A stretch of DNA of 56,748 nt, taken from positions 1 through 56,748 of the forward strand of contig JANYDG010000116.1 of the NCBI GenBank assembly GCA_025359885.1. The letters are read 5' to 3'. Numbering within the stretch: position 1 is the stretch's first letter; every line of letters begins with the position of its first letter. Position numbers and translations under genes: made by a program. Below, piece after piece: positions 43,616 to 52,791 of this stretch. Under the pieces are notes generated by a model, which worked only from the letters and a program-made list of their open reading frames with translations, had not been told where the DNA came from and made no database searches. Origin of the DNA: Acidobacteriota bacterium (GTDB lineage: Bacteria; Acidobacteriota; Terriglobia; Terriglobales; Acidobacteriaceae).

Positions 43616-44356
43616 CTAGCTCAGGGTGTTTCCGCCGTTGACTGAAAATTTCTGGCCGGTGAGGAAGCGCGCCTCGTCGCTGGCCAGGAAGGCCACCATC
43701 TTCGCAATATCTAAGGGAGCGCCCTGGTAACCGAGTGGAACGCCGAGCCGGTAGGCTTCGAGCTCGTCAGCGGCCGCCTCGGCGTGGCGTTCGACGGGAA
43801 TCCAGCCGGGGGCGACGAGGTTCACGGTGATGCCGGTCGGTCCGAGTTCGCGTGCCCAGCTGCGGGTCATTCCGAGTTGTGCGCCCTTGGCCGCGACGTA
43901 GTTGGCGAAGCGCGGATTGCCCAGCTCCATCACTTCGCTGCCGATGTTGATGATGCGGCCAAAGCTGCGCTGGCGCATGCCGGGGAGGACGCGTTTGAGG
44001 AGCAGGAGGGGCGATTTCACGAAGAATTCGAGCTGGTCGAGGTAGGCCTGCCAGGTTTGCTCTTCGATGGAGAGCATGGGCTGGGGCCCGGTGGCGTTGG
44101 CTACCAGCACATCGACGCCGCCGAGGGCTTTCTCTATCTCGCCGATCATGTGGTCAATCTGCGCTTCGTCGCGGACGTCGGCCTGGAAGGGCATCGCCAC
44201 GCCGCCGGCGAGGCGAATTCTGGCACACAGTTGTTCGGCGGCATCGTTGCTGCTGCAGTAGTTGACCGCGACTTTGTTGCCCTGCGCGGCTTGCTCGAGC
44301 GCAATGGCTGCGCCTAATCCGCGGGAAGCGCCCGTCACCAGAGTTGTTCGCTGCAT
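43616..44356 (-). CDS. SDR-family oxidoreductase (3-oxoacyl-ACP reductase-like)
   Basis: This 246-residue protein has the NAD(P) motif TLVTGASRGLGAAIALEQA, VLVANATG, the catalytic Ser in IINIGSEVME and Tyr/Lys in FANYVAAKGAQLGMTR, then PTGITVNLVAPGWIP and LTGQKFSVNGG. The pattern is FabG-like, but isolated copies act on many alcohols and ketones. It converges with nadB, 7 bp apart, and follows terC on the same strand (16 bp), so it may be in an operon with it. Confidence 0.88.
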   Translation of the reverse strand: MQRTTLVTGASRGLGAAIALEQAAQGNKVAVNYCSSNDAAEQLCARIRLAGGVAMPFQADVRDEAQIDHMIGEIEKALGGVDVLVANATGPQPMLSIEEQTWQAYLDQLEFFVKSPLLLLKRVLPGMRQRSFGRIINIGSEVMELGNPRFANYVAAKGAQLGMTRSWARELGPTGITVNLVAPGWIPVERHAEAAADELEAYRLGVPLGYQGAPLDIAKMVAFLASDEARFLTGQKFSVNGGNTLS

Positions 44357-44372
44357 GCTTCAACCTCATTGT

Positions 44373-45293
44373 TCATTCTGTGGGCCTGGTATGCCCAGCC
44401 GCGTGTTTTTTTGATTTGCCGCCAAAAAGAATGGATGCGCCAGCGCAGACAACCAGGATTGCTGCCATGGTGGCGAGCGACCAGAGTACCGGGATCTCGA
44501 CCCAGTGGGAAAGCAGCATTTTGAGGGCGACAAAACCCAGCAGCGCGCCGAGCCCGTAGTGCAGATAGTGGAAGCGGTCAAGCAGGCTCGAGAGGGCAAA
44601 ATACAGAGATCGCAAGCCGAGAATTGCGGCGATATTGGAGGTGTAGACGACGAACGGATCGCGCGACACGGCGAGGACTGCGGGAATCGAATCAATCGCG
44701 AAGAGGAGGTCGGTCAATTCAACGGCGATAATGACAGGCAGCAGGGTGTGTGCACTTTTTTGCAGGTGGACGATCCATTTTGGCAGCGCGTCGGCGGCGG
44801 AGGTTCCCTTGACCAGCCTGTAGGCAGCGACCAGCAAAATCGCGCCAAAGATGTAAGTAATCCAGTTGAATCGCGACAACAGCGAAACACCAAGCGCAAT
44901 GCAGGCGGCGCGGAGGATGATTGCGCCGCCAACCCCCCATAGGAGCGCCTTGTGCTGTTGCCGGTGGCCGATGCGAAAGCCGCGGAACAGAATCAGGAAG
45001 ATGAAGAGATTGTCCACGCTGAGTGAGGTTTCGATGACGTAGCCGGAGACGAATTCAAGTGCGGTCTGGTGGCCAAGCTCGAAGTTGAGCCAGAAGGCGA
45101 AGCCGAGCGCCACGAGCGCGACAAACAGGCTCCAGATCCAGGCGAGCTTGTTGATCGGGGCGTTTTTCCCCTCCTGGGCCCCGTCTTTGACGCGGCTGTG
45201 CGGCAGCATGGCATCGGCAACGATGAGCACCAGTACGGCAAGGTGAAAAGCTATCCACCACGAGAGTGGCGCGCCTGCAAAAACCTGATTCAA
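44373..45293 (-). CDS. TerC/Alx-family membrane protein
   Basis: This 306-residue protein has about eight membrane helices and the TerC signature ETSLSVDNLFIFLILFRGF and VELTDLLFAIDSIPAVLAV, which carry the conserved acidic residues. Relatives (Alx, MeeF) are linked to manganese export or tellurite resistance. I looked for a yybP-ykoY manganese riboswitch in the 177 bp upstream and saw none. No ter gene partners are present. Confidence 0.88.
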   Translation of the reverse strand: MNQVFAGAPLSWWIAFHLAVLVLIVADAMLPHSRVKDGAQEGKNAPINKLAWIWSLFVALVALGFAFWLNFELGHQTALEFVSGYVIETSLSVDNLFIFLILFRGFRIGHRQQHKALLWGVGGAIILRAACIALGVSLLSRFNWITYIFGAILLVAAYRLVKGTSAADALPKWIVHLQKSAHTLLPVIIAVELTDLLFAIDSIPAVLAVSRDPFVVYTSNIAAILGLRSLYFALSSLLDRFHYLHYGLGALLGFVALKMLLSHWVEIPVLWSLATMAAILVVCAGASILFGGKSKKHAAGHTRPTE

Positions 45294-45470
45294 GTGGCCC
45301 CCGCTGATTCCTGGTGCTACGGTGATGCTATCTCAAGTGATTCGAAAGAATCTGCAGTCTGTAGCTCCGATTTCGCCTTTGCTTGGGGGCGGTTGTCAAT
45401 TTCTTGACGATTTTGTTGCGAAAGCAGCAACCCGTGGCTATGATTCAGACTAAGAGGATACCTACGCAAA

Positions 45471-46463
45471 TTGCAGACCCCACTGCATCTGCTACGTGTT
45501 ACGCTGCAATCGGTCCGCGATGCGGTTGTAACCACAGACCATGGCGCTCGCGTCCAGACGCTGAATCTGGCCGCAGAGGCCATGACTGGCTGGTCGGAGG
45601 CGGAGTCGATTGGCAAGCCTATCGAAGAGGTGATTGAACTTCGTGAGCCCTCGACCGACGCTGTCATCGTGAATCCTGCATATCAGGCGTTGCAGGAGGG
45701 CATTCGTATTGAAAGATCAGTGCAGACGCTGCTGGTGGGCCGGGGAGGCCGACGCATCGCTGTGGAGCTTTCGGTTACACCTCTCAGGGAGTCCAACGGC
45801 CCGTATCAGGGCAGCGTCCTGATCTTTCATGATGTCAGCGAAGCGGTGCAACTGGCCGAGCGCATGGCTTATCAATCCCAGCACGACACACTGACCGGAC
45901 TGCCGAATCGAATTCTGCTCGTTGACAGGGTGGAGCAGGCGACCAAAATGGCGGATCGCAACAGTGACCAACTGGCGGTGCTCTTTCTGGATGTGGATGC
46001 CGAGAATCAGTTGGTGGCCGGTGAAAAGCCACCGATACCGCCTCCACCGGCGTTGCGGCTTGACCTGTTTACGAAGGAGGTGGCGGCTCGGCTCACAGCT
46101 ACTTTGCGTGAATCGGACACGGTGACTCGTCTCGGCGGCAACGAGTTTGTTCTGTTGCTGCCCGGCGTTAAAGCGATTGAAGACGTGGAGGCGCTCGCGG
46201 CCAAGCTGCTGGTTGAACTCACCCGACCGTACGAGGTGTCGGAGTTTGAGTTTGCAACCGAGTGCAGCATCGGCATCAGCCTCTATCCTGACGATGCGAG
46301 TGACGCGGATACCCTTATGCGCCTGGCAGATGCAGCGATGCAAAAGGCGCGTAACGCTGGACCAAACAACTTTGCTTTTGTAAAGCCGGTGCCGATGCAT
46401 CCGGAATCGGCAGGTCAGGCTCCCGCAGGACAGATTTCGACAAGTCGGGTCGCACAAAGCTGA
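45471..46463 (+). CDS. PAS protein with degenerate GGDEF domain
   Basis: This 330-residue protein has a PAS domain (VTLQSVRDAVVTTDHGARVQTLN ... EAMTGWSEAESIGKPIEEVI) and a GGDEF domain beginning YQSQHDTLTGLPNRILLVDRV. The active-site loop reads RLGGNEFVLLL, with Asn in the third position. The nucleotide-binding stretch after FLDVDAENQ is replaced by EKPPIPPPPALRLD, lacking the FK-x-ND-x2-GH-x2-GD pattern. It is therefore probably unable to make c-di-GMP and may act as a sensor or receptor. The start (TTG) is uncertain; no membrane segment is seen. Confidence 0.8.
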   Translation: MQTPLHLLRVTLQSVRDAVVTTDHGARVQTLNLAAEAMTGWSEAESIGKPIEEVIELREPSTDAVIVNPAYQALQEGIRIERSVQTLLVGRGGRRIAVELSVTPLRESNGPYQGSVLIFHDVSEAVQLAERMAYQSQHDTLTGLPNRILLVDRVEQATKMADRNSDQLAVLFLDVDAENQLVAGEKPPIPPPPALRLDLFTKEVAARLTATLRESDTVTRLGGNEFVLLLPGVKAIEDVEALAAKLLVELTRPYEVSEFEFATECSIGISLYPDDASDADTLMRLADAAMQKARNAGPNNFAFVKPVPMHPESAGQAPAGQISTSRVAQS

Positions 46464-46476
46464 GTCGCTCTGTGGG

Positions 46477-47427
46477 CTACTTCTGATTGAGCAACTTGAT
46501 GGACTCAAGGAACACGTCGCCGGCAATGGTCAGGCTCTTGGCGCTGATTTTGTCCATGGTGTCCTGGGCGGTGTGGTGCCATCCATCGTAGTTGTATTCG
46601 GCGGTATGGGGGCCGTAGTCGGCATCAATGACGTCTACGGCTGGGACGCCGCGTTGCAGAAAGGGAAGATGGTCATCCTCTTCGGCCTGTTCTTTTGCAA
46701 AGAAGTATTTGGCGTGGCCGGTATTTTTGGCGGCCTGCAAGACGAGGCCGCTGAGCCATGGCGTTGACTCGGTTTCGCGCTGTACGTCGAGGTCTTTGTC
46801 GCCGAGCATGTCGGCGAGCAGCAGGCCCTTGATGCGGCCGAGGGTGCCGTCGGAGCCCCATTTGGCGGCCAGATGGCGGCTGCCGTAGGTGTGGTCTGTG
46901 CCCTGCCAGTGCTCGATTGCCTCTTCGCCGTCAAAGAAGACCAGCCAGACGCTGTAGCCATCGAGGACCTTGCCGCGAATCTCGTTGGCAATTTCGATGA
47001 GCATTCCGGTTGTGGAGCCGCCATCGTTGGCCCCGACGAATCCGATATTGCGCAGCGGATAATTGGTTTCGTAATGGGTGGTGAGGACGATCACGCCGTC
47101 TTTTTTGCCAGGGAACCTCACGATGAAGTTGCGCATGGGGACGGGGCCAATGGGCGTGTTGGCGGTGAAGGTATCTTCTTCGAGCTTGTCGCCTTTGAAC
47201 TGGGCGCGGAGGAAGGCCTCTGCCTTGAGGTGGCCGGGGCTGGTGCACCAGCGCGGGCCGATGGCAACGAACTGGCGCGTGATTTCGAGTGCCTTGTCGC
47301 CGCGGAAGTGCTGCTGGGCCAATCCTGCGGCCGGCAAAGACAGCAACATCAGGAGCCACAAGACCGGGTTGGCAGAGAGAGACTGAAGACTCCAGTGATT
47401 GAGCCGAAAGACCTGTTCACTGCTCAC
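46477..47427 (-). CDS. M28-family glutaminyl-peptide cyclotransferase-like enzyme
   Basis: This 316-residue protein has a signal peptide (NPVLWLLMLLSLPAAGLAQQ) and the QC-like pattern RGDKALEITRQFVAIGPRW, DTFTANTPIGPVPMRN, TTHYETNYPLRNIGFVGANDGGS, VFFDGEEAIEHWQGTDHTYGSRHLA and WHHTAQDTMDKI. His, Asp, Glu and His zinc ligands are visible. The first metal motif reads HYET where HYDT is usual. It may cyclise N-terminal glutamine or act as an aminopeptidase in the periplasm. Its start overlaps the tatC stop by 4 bp. Confidence 0.83.
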   Translation of the reverse strand: MSSEQVFRLNHWSLQSLSANPVLWLLMLLSLPAAGLAQQHFRGDKALEITRQFVAIGPRWCTSPGHLKAEAFLRAQFKGDKLEEDTFTANTPIGPVPMRNFIVRFPGKKDGVIVLTTHYETNYPLRNIGFVGANDGGSTTGMLIEIANEIRGKVLDGYSVWLVFFDGEEAIEHWQGTDHTYGSRHLAAKWGSDGTLGRIKGLLLADMLGDKDLDVQRETESTPWLSGLVLQAAKNTGHAKYFFAKEQAEEDDHLPFLQRGVPAVDVIDADYGPHTAEYNYDGWHHTAQDTMDKISAKSLTIAGDVFLESIKLLNQK

Positions 47428-48224
47428 GCGGCGACCTCATTCTTCTTTCGCCGCTCTGGATGTACCCACCACGCTATGCCGATGCTCAGCAGATAGAGAA
47501 CCAGCATAGGAACGGCGAAGGCAAACTGCGTGGGGATATCCGGCGAGGGGGTAATGATCTCCACGATGATGAAGATGATCAGGATCGCGTAGCGCATGTT
47601 TTTCCAGAGGAAGCGTGGGCTTACGATGCCAAACATTGCCAGGAAAAAAATCACCACCGGCATTTCAAAGACTGCGCCCATGCCGAGAATGAGCGAGAAG
47701 AAGAAGCTGGTGTATTCTTCGATGCTGATAATCGGGTGAATGCTGAGGCTGTGGCTGAGATCGATAATCAGAAACTTGAGCATGCCCGGGAAGACAAAGT
47801 GGTAGCCGAGGAAGGCTCCGGAAAAGAAGAGGCCGATTGCCGAGGCCATGAAGGGGACGACAAAGCGGCGCTCCCGCTGATAAAGCCCGGGCGCGATGAA
47901 GAGCCACACCTGGAAGAGGATGAAGGGCGCAGCCAGCAGCGCGCCGCCGACCAGCGGAATCTGGATGTAGCGGAGGTTGACCAGGTCGGCTGGGTGGGTG
48001 AAGTTCAACTGAATGCCGATCTTTTCAAGGGGAGCCTGCATCAGTTGATACAACTGTGGGGCAAAGACAACCGCCACAATGTAGCCGCAGACCAGGTAAA
48101 TGGCAGAGTGGATGAGCCGCTTGCGCAGTTCGTCGAGATGCTCAAAGAGGCTCATGCCGGGTAAATCGGCTCGCTCGCTTACGGCTGCCTTGGCGCGGTC
48201 AAATGCATCGGGAGTCTCAGCCAT
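47424..48224 (-). CDS. tatC: Sec-independent translocase protein TatC
   Basis: This 266-residue protein has six membrane helices. The N-terminal SLFEHLDELRKRLIHSAIYL and the periplasmic loop LVNLRYIQIPLVGGALLAAPFILFQVWLFIAPGLY contain the residues that contact twin-arginine signals. It then reads LGMGAVFEMPVVIFFLAM and VEIITPSPDIPTQ. It forms the receptor with TatB. It overlaps the tatA/B gene by 8 bp. A Tat substrate is encoded about 5 kb away in the same window. Confidence 0.95.
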   Translation of the reverse strand: MAETPDAFDRAKAAVSERADLPGMSLFEHLDELRKRLIHSAIYLVCGYIVAVVFAPQLYQLMQAPLEKIGIQLNFTHPADLVNLRYIQIPLVGGALLAAPFILFQVWLFIAPGLYQRERRFVVPFMASAIGLFFSGAFLGYHFVFPGMLKFLIIDLSHSLSIHPIISIEEYTSFFFSLILGMGAVFEMPVVIFFLAMFGIVSPRFLWKNMRYAILIIFIIVEIITPSPDIPTQFAFAVPMLVLYLLSIGIAWWVHPERRKKNEVAA

Positions 48225-48849
48225 GATGAGCGTCCTGTCCGGTTGCGGATTCCGACGACGCGATGCTTTCAGGCACGGCTTCGGTGGCTGCTTCTGATGC
48301 AGATTCGACCTGGGGTTCGGTCATCTCGGGAACTCGGCCGCGAAATGGTTTTTGCGCGGCAATCGTCTCACCGGAGACGGGAGGCTGGATGTGTGGAAAC
48401 CGACGTGGCTCGCCGCGCACTTCAAACTCGGCTTCCGGAGCGGGCTCGGTCGCGGCCGAGGATTCCTGGGATTCAGCGGGTTCGGCGATGCTGCTGCCCA
48501 TGCCCATTGACTGCTCTGAGACAGGACTCGAAACTGGTGTCAGTTGCGGCAGCGGCTGGGGCGGCGTGTCAAAATTTGCTGGACTTGCCGGGGGGAGCGC
48601 TGGCTGGGCGATGGTCTGCAACTTTTCCAGACGCGCCGTCTCTTCGCTGAGCCTCAACTCTTCTTCCATCTGAAATTTGAAGTCGTTGGAGACTTTGCGG
48701 AACTCGTACATGAGCTTCCCAATCTGTCGGCCAATCTCCGGCAGCCTTCGCGGCCCAAAGACCACCAGTGCCAGAAGCATCAGAAGCAGGGTATCTGGGA
48801 TGCCAATGCTTGCAACCTGAATTGTGAGTGGAACGATTGTCGCTACCAT
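48217..48849 (-). CDS. tatB: TatA/TatB-type translocase subunit
   Basis: This 210-residue protein has one short membrane helix (IGIPDTLLLMLLALVVF), the FGPRRLPEIGRQIGK hinge and amphipathic helix, a charged coiled segment (FQMEEELRLSEETARLEKL) and a long acidic, Pro/Ala/Glu-rich tail of about 130 residues. The length favours TatB over TatA. The start was taken 59 codons inside the longest frame, at the residue before the membrane helix; no clear ribosome-binding site is seen. It forms an operon with tatC and the M28 gene. Confidence 0.85.
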   Translation of the reverse strand: MVATIVPLTIQVASIGIPDTLLLMLLALVVFGPRRLPEIGRQIGKLMYEFRKVSNDFKFQMEEELRLSEETARLEKLQTIAQPALPPASPANFDTPPQPLPQLTPVSSPVSEQSMGMGSSIAEPAESQESSAATEPAPEAEFEVRGEPRRFPHIQPPVSGETIAAQKPFRGRVPEMTEPQVESASEAATEAVPESIASSESATGQDAHHG

Positions 48850-49268
48850 CAATGAATTCGCCGTCTCCGCTCTGGCTTGCTGCTTGTCTGGACCATGATA
48901 CCTGCCCACGACTAACCGCCACAAACAGTACGTCAAATCCCTGCTTCCAGATTGTCGGGGGATGGCGGCATTCCGGGCGTATGGCCGTAGTTTCAGGAAA
49001 GAAGCTTTGTGTTTTGTTGCATTCACGTTACAATTTCGGTGGGTTCAAGGGACGTCGCACGGTTTTCGGACCGTTTTGCTTTCCCTGGCATCCATTGACA
49101 TAGACGGTTGCAACAACCCCGCGGATTGGGGCGAGCCAGGAATGCTGAATCTCTGCAACGGAGATCAGGAGCGTGGAGCGCCAGTGAATTCGCTGCAGCC
49201 AGATTTGCTTTCAACATCCCCGTCCGCGCTGCCGATAAGGGCTGAAGCTGGACTGAAGGCGGAAGACA
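48850..49268. other. divergent gap tatB/nadA with promoter and terminator-like hairpin
   Basis: No gene is supported in this 419-bp gap. TTGTGT (49007-49012), 16 nt and TACAAT (49029-49034) make a plausible nadA promoter. 25 nt further, ACGGT-TTTCGG-ACCGT (49059-49074) is followed by TTTGCTTT, an intrinsic-terminator-like shape within what would be the nadA leader. It could attenuate transcription, but no alternative pairing was worked out. Confidence 0.5.
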
Positions 49269-50459
49269 ATGAACTCTCTACTCGAACTGCCGATGGCGGC
49301 AGAAGGCCCGGCGGCCGTTGGTGCCGAACCGGAGCTGACGAATCAGGAGTCTTGCAGTCTGGAGAACTATCTCGCCCTGCCCGACCACTCGATGGACGAC
49401 CGCATCGCGGCGGCGCGTGCCAAACTGGGCAAGGACGTGTTGCTGCTTGGCCACCACTACCAGCGCGATGAAGTCATCCGTTTTGCGGACTTTACGGGAG
49501 ACAGCTACAAGCTCTCAAAAGTTGCAGCAGAAACCGATGCAAAATACCTGATTTTTTGCGGAGTGCACTTTATGGCCGAGAGCGCTGACCTGCTTGGCCG
49601 CCAGGATGCTGAAGGCAATACGATTCAGCAGGTGATTTTGCCCGACTTGAACGCTGGCTGCTCGATGGCAGACATGGCCGAGATTTCGCAGGTCGAGGCT
49701 GCCTGGGAAGCGCTTGAAAAAGTGGGCATGACCGAGGGGCTGGTGCCGTTGACCTATATGAATTCGACAGCGGCGATCAAGGCTTTTTGCGGTGAACGGG
49801 GTGGGCTGGTGTGCACCAGTTCGAATGCAAGGGCTGCGTTTGAGTGGGCGTTTGACCAAACCCGCGGTGGGGGAAAGCGCATCTTCTTTTTGCCGGACCA
49901 GCATTTGGGACGCAATACCGGGTATGCGATGGGGATTCCGCTCGATGAGATGTCTGTGTGGGACCCCTGGGCGCTCCAGGGCGGGCAGACGAAGTCGGCG
50001 CTTGAGGCGAGCCGCATCCTCCTGTGGAAAGGCCACTGCTCGGTGCATCAGCGATTTTTGCCGAGCCATGTTGATCAGGTGCGTGCCAGGTACCCCGGCA
50101 TCCAGGTGATTGTGCACCCGGAGTGCCGATGGGATGTATGCCAGAAGGCGGACGCGCTTGGGTCGACCGAGCGGCTGATCAAGATTGTCGAAGATGCGCC
50201 GGAAGGGTCGATGTTTGCGGTTGGGACGGAGATTCATCTGGTGAACCGGCTGGCGAAGCGTTTTGCGCCGCTGGGCAAGAAGATCATTACGCTGGATGAT
50301 GCAGGCTGCCTGTGCACGACGATGTATCGCATCAGCCCGCAGCACCTGGCGTGGGCGCTTGAAAATCTGATTGAAGGCCGGGTGGTCAATCAGATTCGCG
50401 TCAAGCCCAGCGTCAAGAAGTGGGCTCGGGTGGCGCTGGACCGGATGCTGGAAGTTTAG
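49269..50459 (+). CDS. nadA: quinolinate synthase
   Basis: NadA condenses iminoaspartate with dihydroxyacetone phosphate to quinolinate, using a 4Fe-4S cluster. This 396-residue protein has VLLLGHHYQRDEVIRFADFTGDSYKLS, the cluster cysteines in LNAGCSMADMA, GGLVCTSSNA and DDAGCLCTTM, VHPECRWDVCQKADALGST and MFAVGTEIHLVNRL. It has an N-terminal extension of about 45 residues compared with short forms. GGAAG lies before the ATG. Its partner nadB is on the same strand but is separated by several genes. Confidence 0.95.
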   Translation: MNSLLELPMAAEGPAAVGAEPELTNQESCSLENYLALPDHSMDDRIAAARAKLGKDVLLLGHHYQRDEVIRFADFTGDSYKLSKVAAETDAKYLIFCGVHFMAESADLLGRQDAEGNTIQQVILPDLNAGCSMADMAEISQVEAAWEALEKVGMTEGLVPLTYMNSTAAIKAFCGERGGLVCTSSNARAAFEWAFDQTRGGGKRIFFLPDQHLGRNTGYAMGIPLDEMSVWDPWALQGGQTKSALEASRILLWKGHCSVHQRFLPSHVDQVRARYPGIQVIVHPECRWDVCQKADALGSTERLIKIVEDAPEGSMFAVGTEIHLVNRLAKRFAPLGKKIITLDDAGCLCTTMYRISPQHLAWALENLIEGRVVNQIRVKPSVKKWARVALDRMLEV

Positions 50460-50558
50460 GGACGAGGGAATAGGGATCAGGGAATAGGGAGCAGGGACCG
50501 GGGACGAAGCAGCCTGAGTGGGGAAACCCCATTCGCTGCATATGGACCAACCGAAACG

Positions 50559-50714
50559 ATGAAAACCAATACCCGACCCGACGAACGAGAAGCCCCGCCT
50601 CAACGGCTGAGCGCCAAGGCGACGCGGAAAGATGGCACGCCTCTGACGGAAGAGCAGATCGAGGCTGCCGAGGCGGAAGCGGAAGCCTGGGCACGGCGCG
50701 TCAACTCCTGCTGA
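50559..50714 (+). CDS. small basic/acidic hypothetical protein, 51 aa
   Basis: The frame encodes 51 residues: a Pro/Arg-rich start (MKTNTRPDEREAPPQRLSAK), then KDGTPLTEEQIEAAEAEAEA and WARRVNSC. The sequence looks protein-like, with a predicted acidic helix, but has no family I know. It sits between nadA and the DUF2203 gene. A mini-frame (MDQPKR, 50542-50562) overlaps its start as ATGA. The 100 bp before it are low-complexity GGGAATAGGGAT-type DNA. Confidence 0.45.
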   Translation: MKTNTRPDEREAPPQRLSAKATRKDGTPLTEEQIEAAEAEAEAWARRVNSC

Positions 50715-50792
50715 TTGCATATCGCCCTTCTGTTCCCTCGTCTCTACTCCCTCGCCTCCTCTTCAGATAAACTCTTGTCAGGGACCTTGACT

Positions 50793-51248
50793 ATGAAGAC
50801 TTTTACCCTGGACGAAGCGCAATCCCTGTTACCGCTGGTCGAGTCGCTGCTGAAGCGCGCGACTGAAAGCAAACGGGCCGCGGAAGAGATTGACACCGAG
50901 CTTACCAACCTGGGCCGCCGCATCCACATCGCAGGCGGGATGCATGTGAATATCGCCCAGGTAGCCGCTCGCCGCGCTGCAATGGAAGTGGAACTCCAGC
51001 GGGCCCGCGAAAGCGTGGCTGAGATTGACGATATCGGCGTGCAGGTCAAGGATTTCGAGACCGGATTGCTCGACTTTCCCTGCCGCGTGGACGACGAAGT
51101 GGTGCTGCTCTGCTGGAAGTCTGGCGAAATCGCGATTGAGCATTGGCACACGATGGAATCCGGCTATAAAGGCCGCCAGCCGATTGATGACCGCTTTCGC
51201 AGGCGCACAAGCTCGGGTAACTCAGGGTCTACGTCGCGGCCCAACTGA
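50793..51248 (+). CDS. DUF2203-family protein
   Basis: This 151-residue protein has the DUF2203 pattern MKTFTLDEAQSLLPLVESLLKRA, then a coiled coil, and GVQVKDFETGLLDFPCRVDDEVVLLCWKSGEIAIEHWH. The family is small, cytoplasmic and of unknown function; the conserved Cys, Glu and His near the C-terminus could bind metal. The chosen ATG starts the family motif. The last 15 residues are Ser/Arg-rich. Confidence 0.85.
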   Translation: MKTFTLDEAQSLLPLVESLLKRATESKRAAEEIDTELTNLGRRIHIAGGMHVNIAQVAARRAAMEVELQRARESVAEIDDIGVQVKDFETGLLDFPCRVDDEVVLLCWKSGEIAIEHWHTMESGYKGRQPIDDRFRRRTSSGNSGSTSRPN

Positions 51249-51429
51249 CGGTCGAGCCGGGTGCCGCAATCGCAGAAACGCCACTTGCCACACGTGGCTG
51301 CCCCTGTCTGTGGGTTTAGATTCGTGCACGGCGCGATGGCTGTGGTAGGCTCCACTGAGATATTTGTCCATACCTTCCGGGTGTCGATTTCAAACTAAAA
51401 CTCCTCTGCCCGCGACAGGAGAACTGCAT

Positions 51430-52791
51430 TTGCCGAAATCCGGAGCCGCCGTCGCCGCTGATACTGAAGACCTTACCGGTCGGTCGGCCATGCGCAAGGC
51501 TACCTGGCGGCTGATCCCGCTCATCGCATTTGGCTATGGCGTGGCTTACATGGATCGGGTCAATATCAGCTTTGCCCAGCTTCAGATGAACCGCGACCTG
51601 CATTTCAGCGCGACCGTTTACGGCCTTGGCGCGGGGCTTTTCTTCCTTAGCTATGCCATCTGTGAAATCCCGTCGAATATGCTGCTTTACCGCATTGGAG
51701 CGCGCCGCTGGTTGGCGCGGATCATGTTCACCTGGGGACTGCTGGCAATGGCGATGATGTTTGTACGAACGCCGTGGCAGTTTTACACGATGCGCTTTCT
51801 GCTGGGGATCGCCGAAGCGGGCTTCTTTCCGGGCGTGTTGTACTACTTCACGCAATGGTTCCCGGTGGGTCTGCGTGCCCGCACGATCAGCCGCTTCTAT
51901 ATTTCGCTGCCGCTGAGTTCTGTGGTTATGGGGGGCGTGGCTGGGGCGCTTATGAATCTTGAGGGGACGCTTGGGCTCGCCGGCTGGCAGTGGCTGTTTC
52001 TGGTCGAGGGGCTGCCCGCGGTCCTGCTCAGCGGGGTCTTCCTCAAACTGCTGCCGGACACACCGGCTCATGCCCCGTGGCTCTCGGTACCGGAGCGGAC
52101 CTGGATTGCTGACCAGCTTGCAGCAGAGAATGCCAGTGCAGTCCCAGGAACGGATACCAGCCACAGCGCAGGCTTTGGTGCTGCATTGCGCGACTCCCGC
52201 GTGTGGCTCTTTGGTATGGCAGGAATGCTGATGCTGGGCACCAGCTACGCCTACACCTTTTCCGCGCCGGTAATTTTGCAGCAACTTACATCGCTTAGCA
52301 TCACCAACGTCGGCTACCTCATCTCGGGCATGGGATTGCTTGGCGCTCTTGGCATGTTGCTCAACGCCTGGCTTTCAGACCGGGACGGCAAACGATACAT
52401 GCACGTTATAGTGCCGTGTGTCCTCGAATCGGCGTGTTTCGTGGTCGTAGCACTCTCTGTGAATCCCTGGATCGCGGTCCCCTGTTTCGCGCTTATGTAT
52501 TTCATGCAAAATGCGATGCAGGGTCCGCTGCTCGCGCTGCCTACGATTTTTCTCAAAGGGAAGAGTGCCGCATCGGGCCTCGCCACCATCAACATGGTCA
52601 GCATGCTTGGCGGCGTGCTGGGCCCGTCCCTTATGGGCTGGGCGCGAGACTTCACAGGCAGTTACCAGAGCGGGCTTGGTGCCTTGTCCGTGACTATTCT
52701 CGGCACTGGAGCCATTATGTTTGTGCTGCGCAGCCAGACTCTGCGGGGACTGCGCCAACTTCGGGAGGCCCCAACCCGTGTACATCCCTGA
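51430..52791 (+). CDS. MFS transporter, anion:cation symporter type
   Basis: This 453-residue protein has twelve membrane segments. The loop motif YMDRVNISFAQ near residue 40 and RFLLGIAEAGFFPGVLYYFTQWFP are typical of the ACS/phthalate-glucarate branch, which takes up organic acids. The start is TTG: AGGAG lies 8 nt upstream, and the ATG-free frame before it has no family character. Its end overlaps the next gene by 14 bp, so transporter and dehydrogenase are one unit. The substrate is not readable. Confidence 0.88.
   Translation: MPKSGAAVAADTEDLTGRSAMRKATWRLIPLIAFGYGVAYMDRVNISFAQLQMNRDLHFSATVYGLGAGLFFLSYAICEIPSNMLLYRIGARRWLARIMFTWGLLAMAMMFVRTPWQFYTMRFLLGIAEAGFFPGVLYYFTQWFPVGLRARTISRFYISLPLSSVVMGGVAGALMNLEGTLGLAGWQWLFLVEGLPAVLLSGVFLKLLPDTPAHAPWLSVPERTWIADQLAAENASAVPGTDTSHSAGFGAALRDSRVWLFGMAGMLMLGTSYAYTFSAPVILQQLTSLSITNVGYLISGMGLLGALGMLLNAWLSDRDGKRYMHVIVPCVLESACFVVVALSVNPWIAVPCFALMYFMQNAMQGPLLALPTIFLKGKSAASGLATINMVSMLGGVLGPSLMGWARDFTGSYQSGLGALSVTILGTGAIMFVLRSQTLRGLRQLREAPTRVHP

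Noticed and set aside
45294..45470. yybP-ykoY manganese riboswitch before terC
   Set aside because: None of the conserved riboswitch boxes can be read on the terC strand.
45383..45637. Frameshifted N-terminus of the PAS-GGDEF protein
   Set aside because: An alternative frame with ATG at 45440 overlaps, but its translation has no PAS similarity upstream of the called start, so no frameshift is needed.
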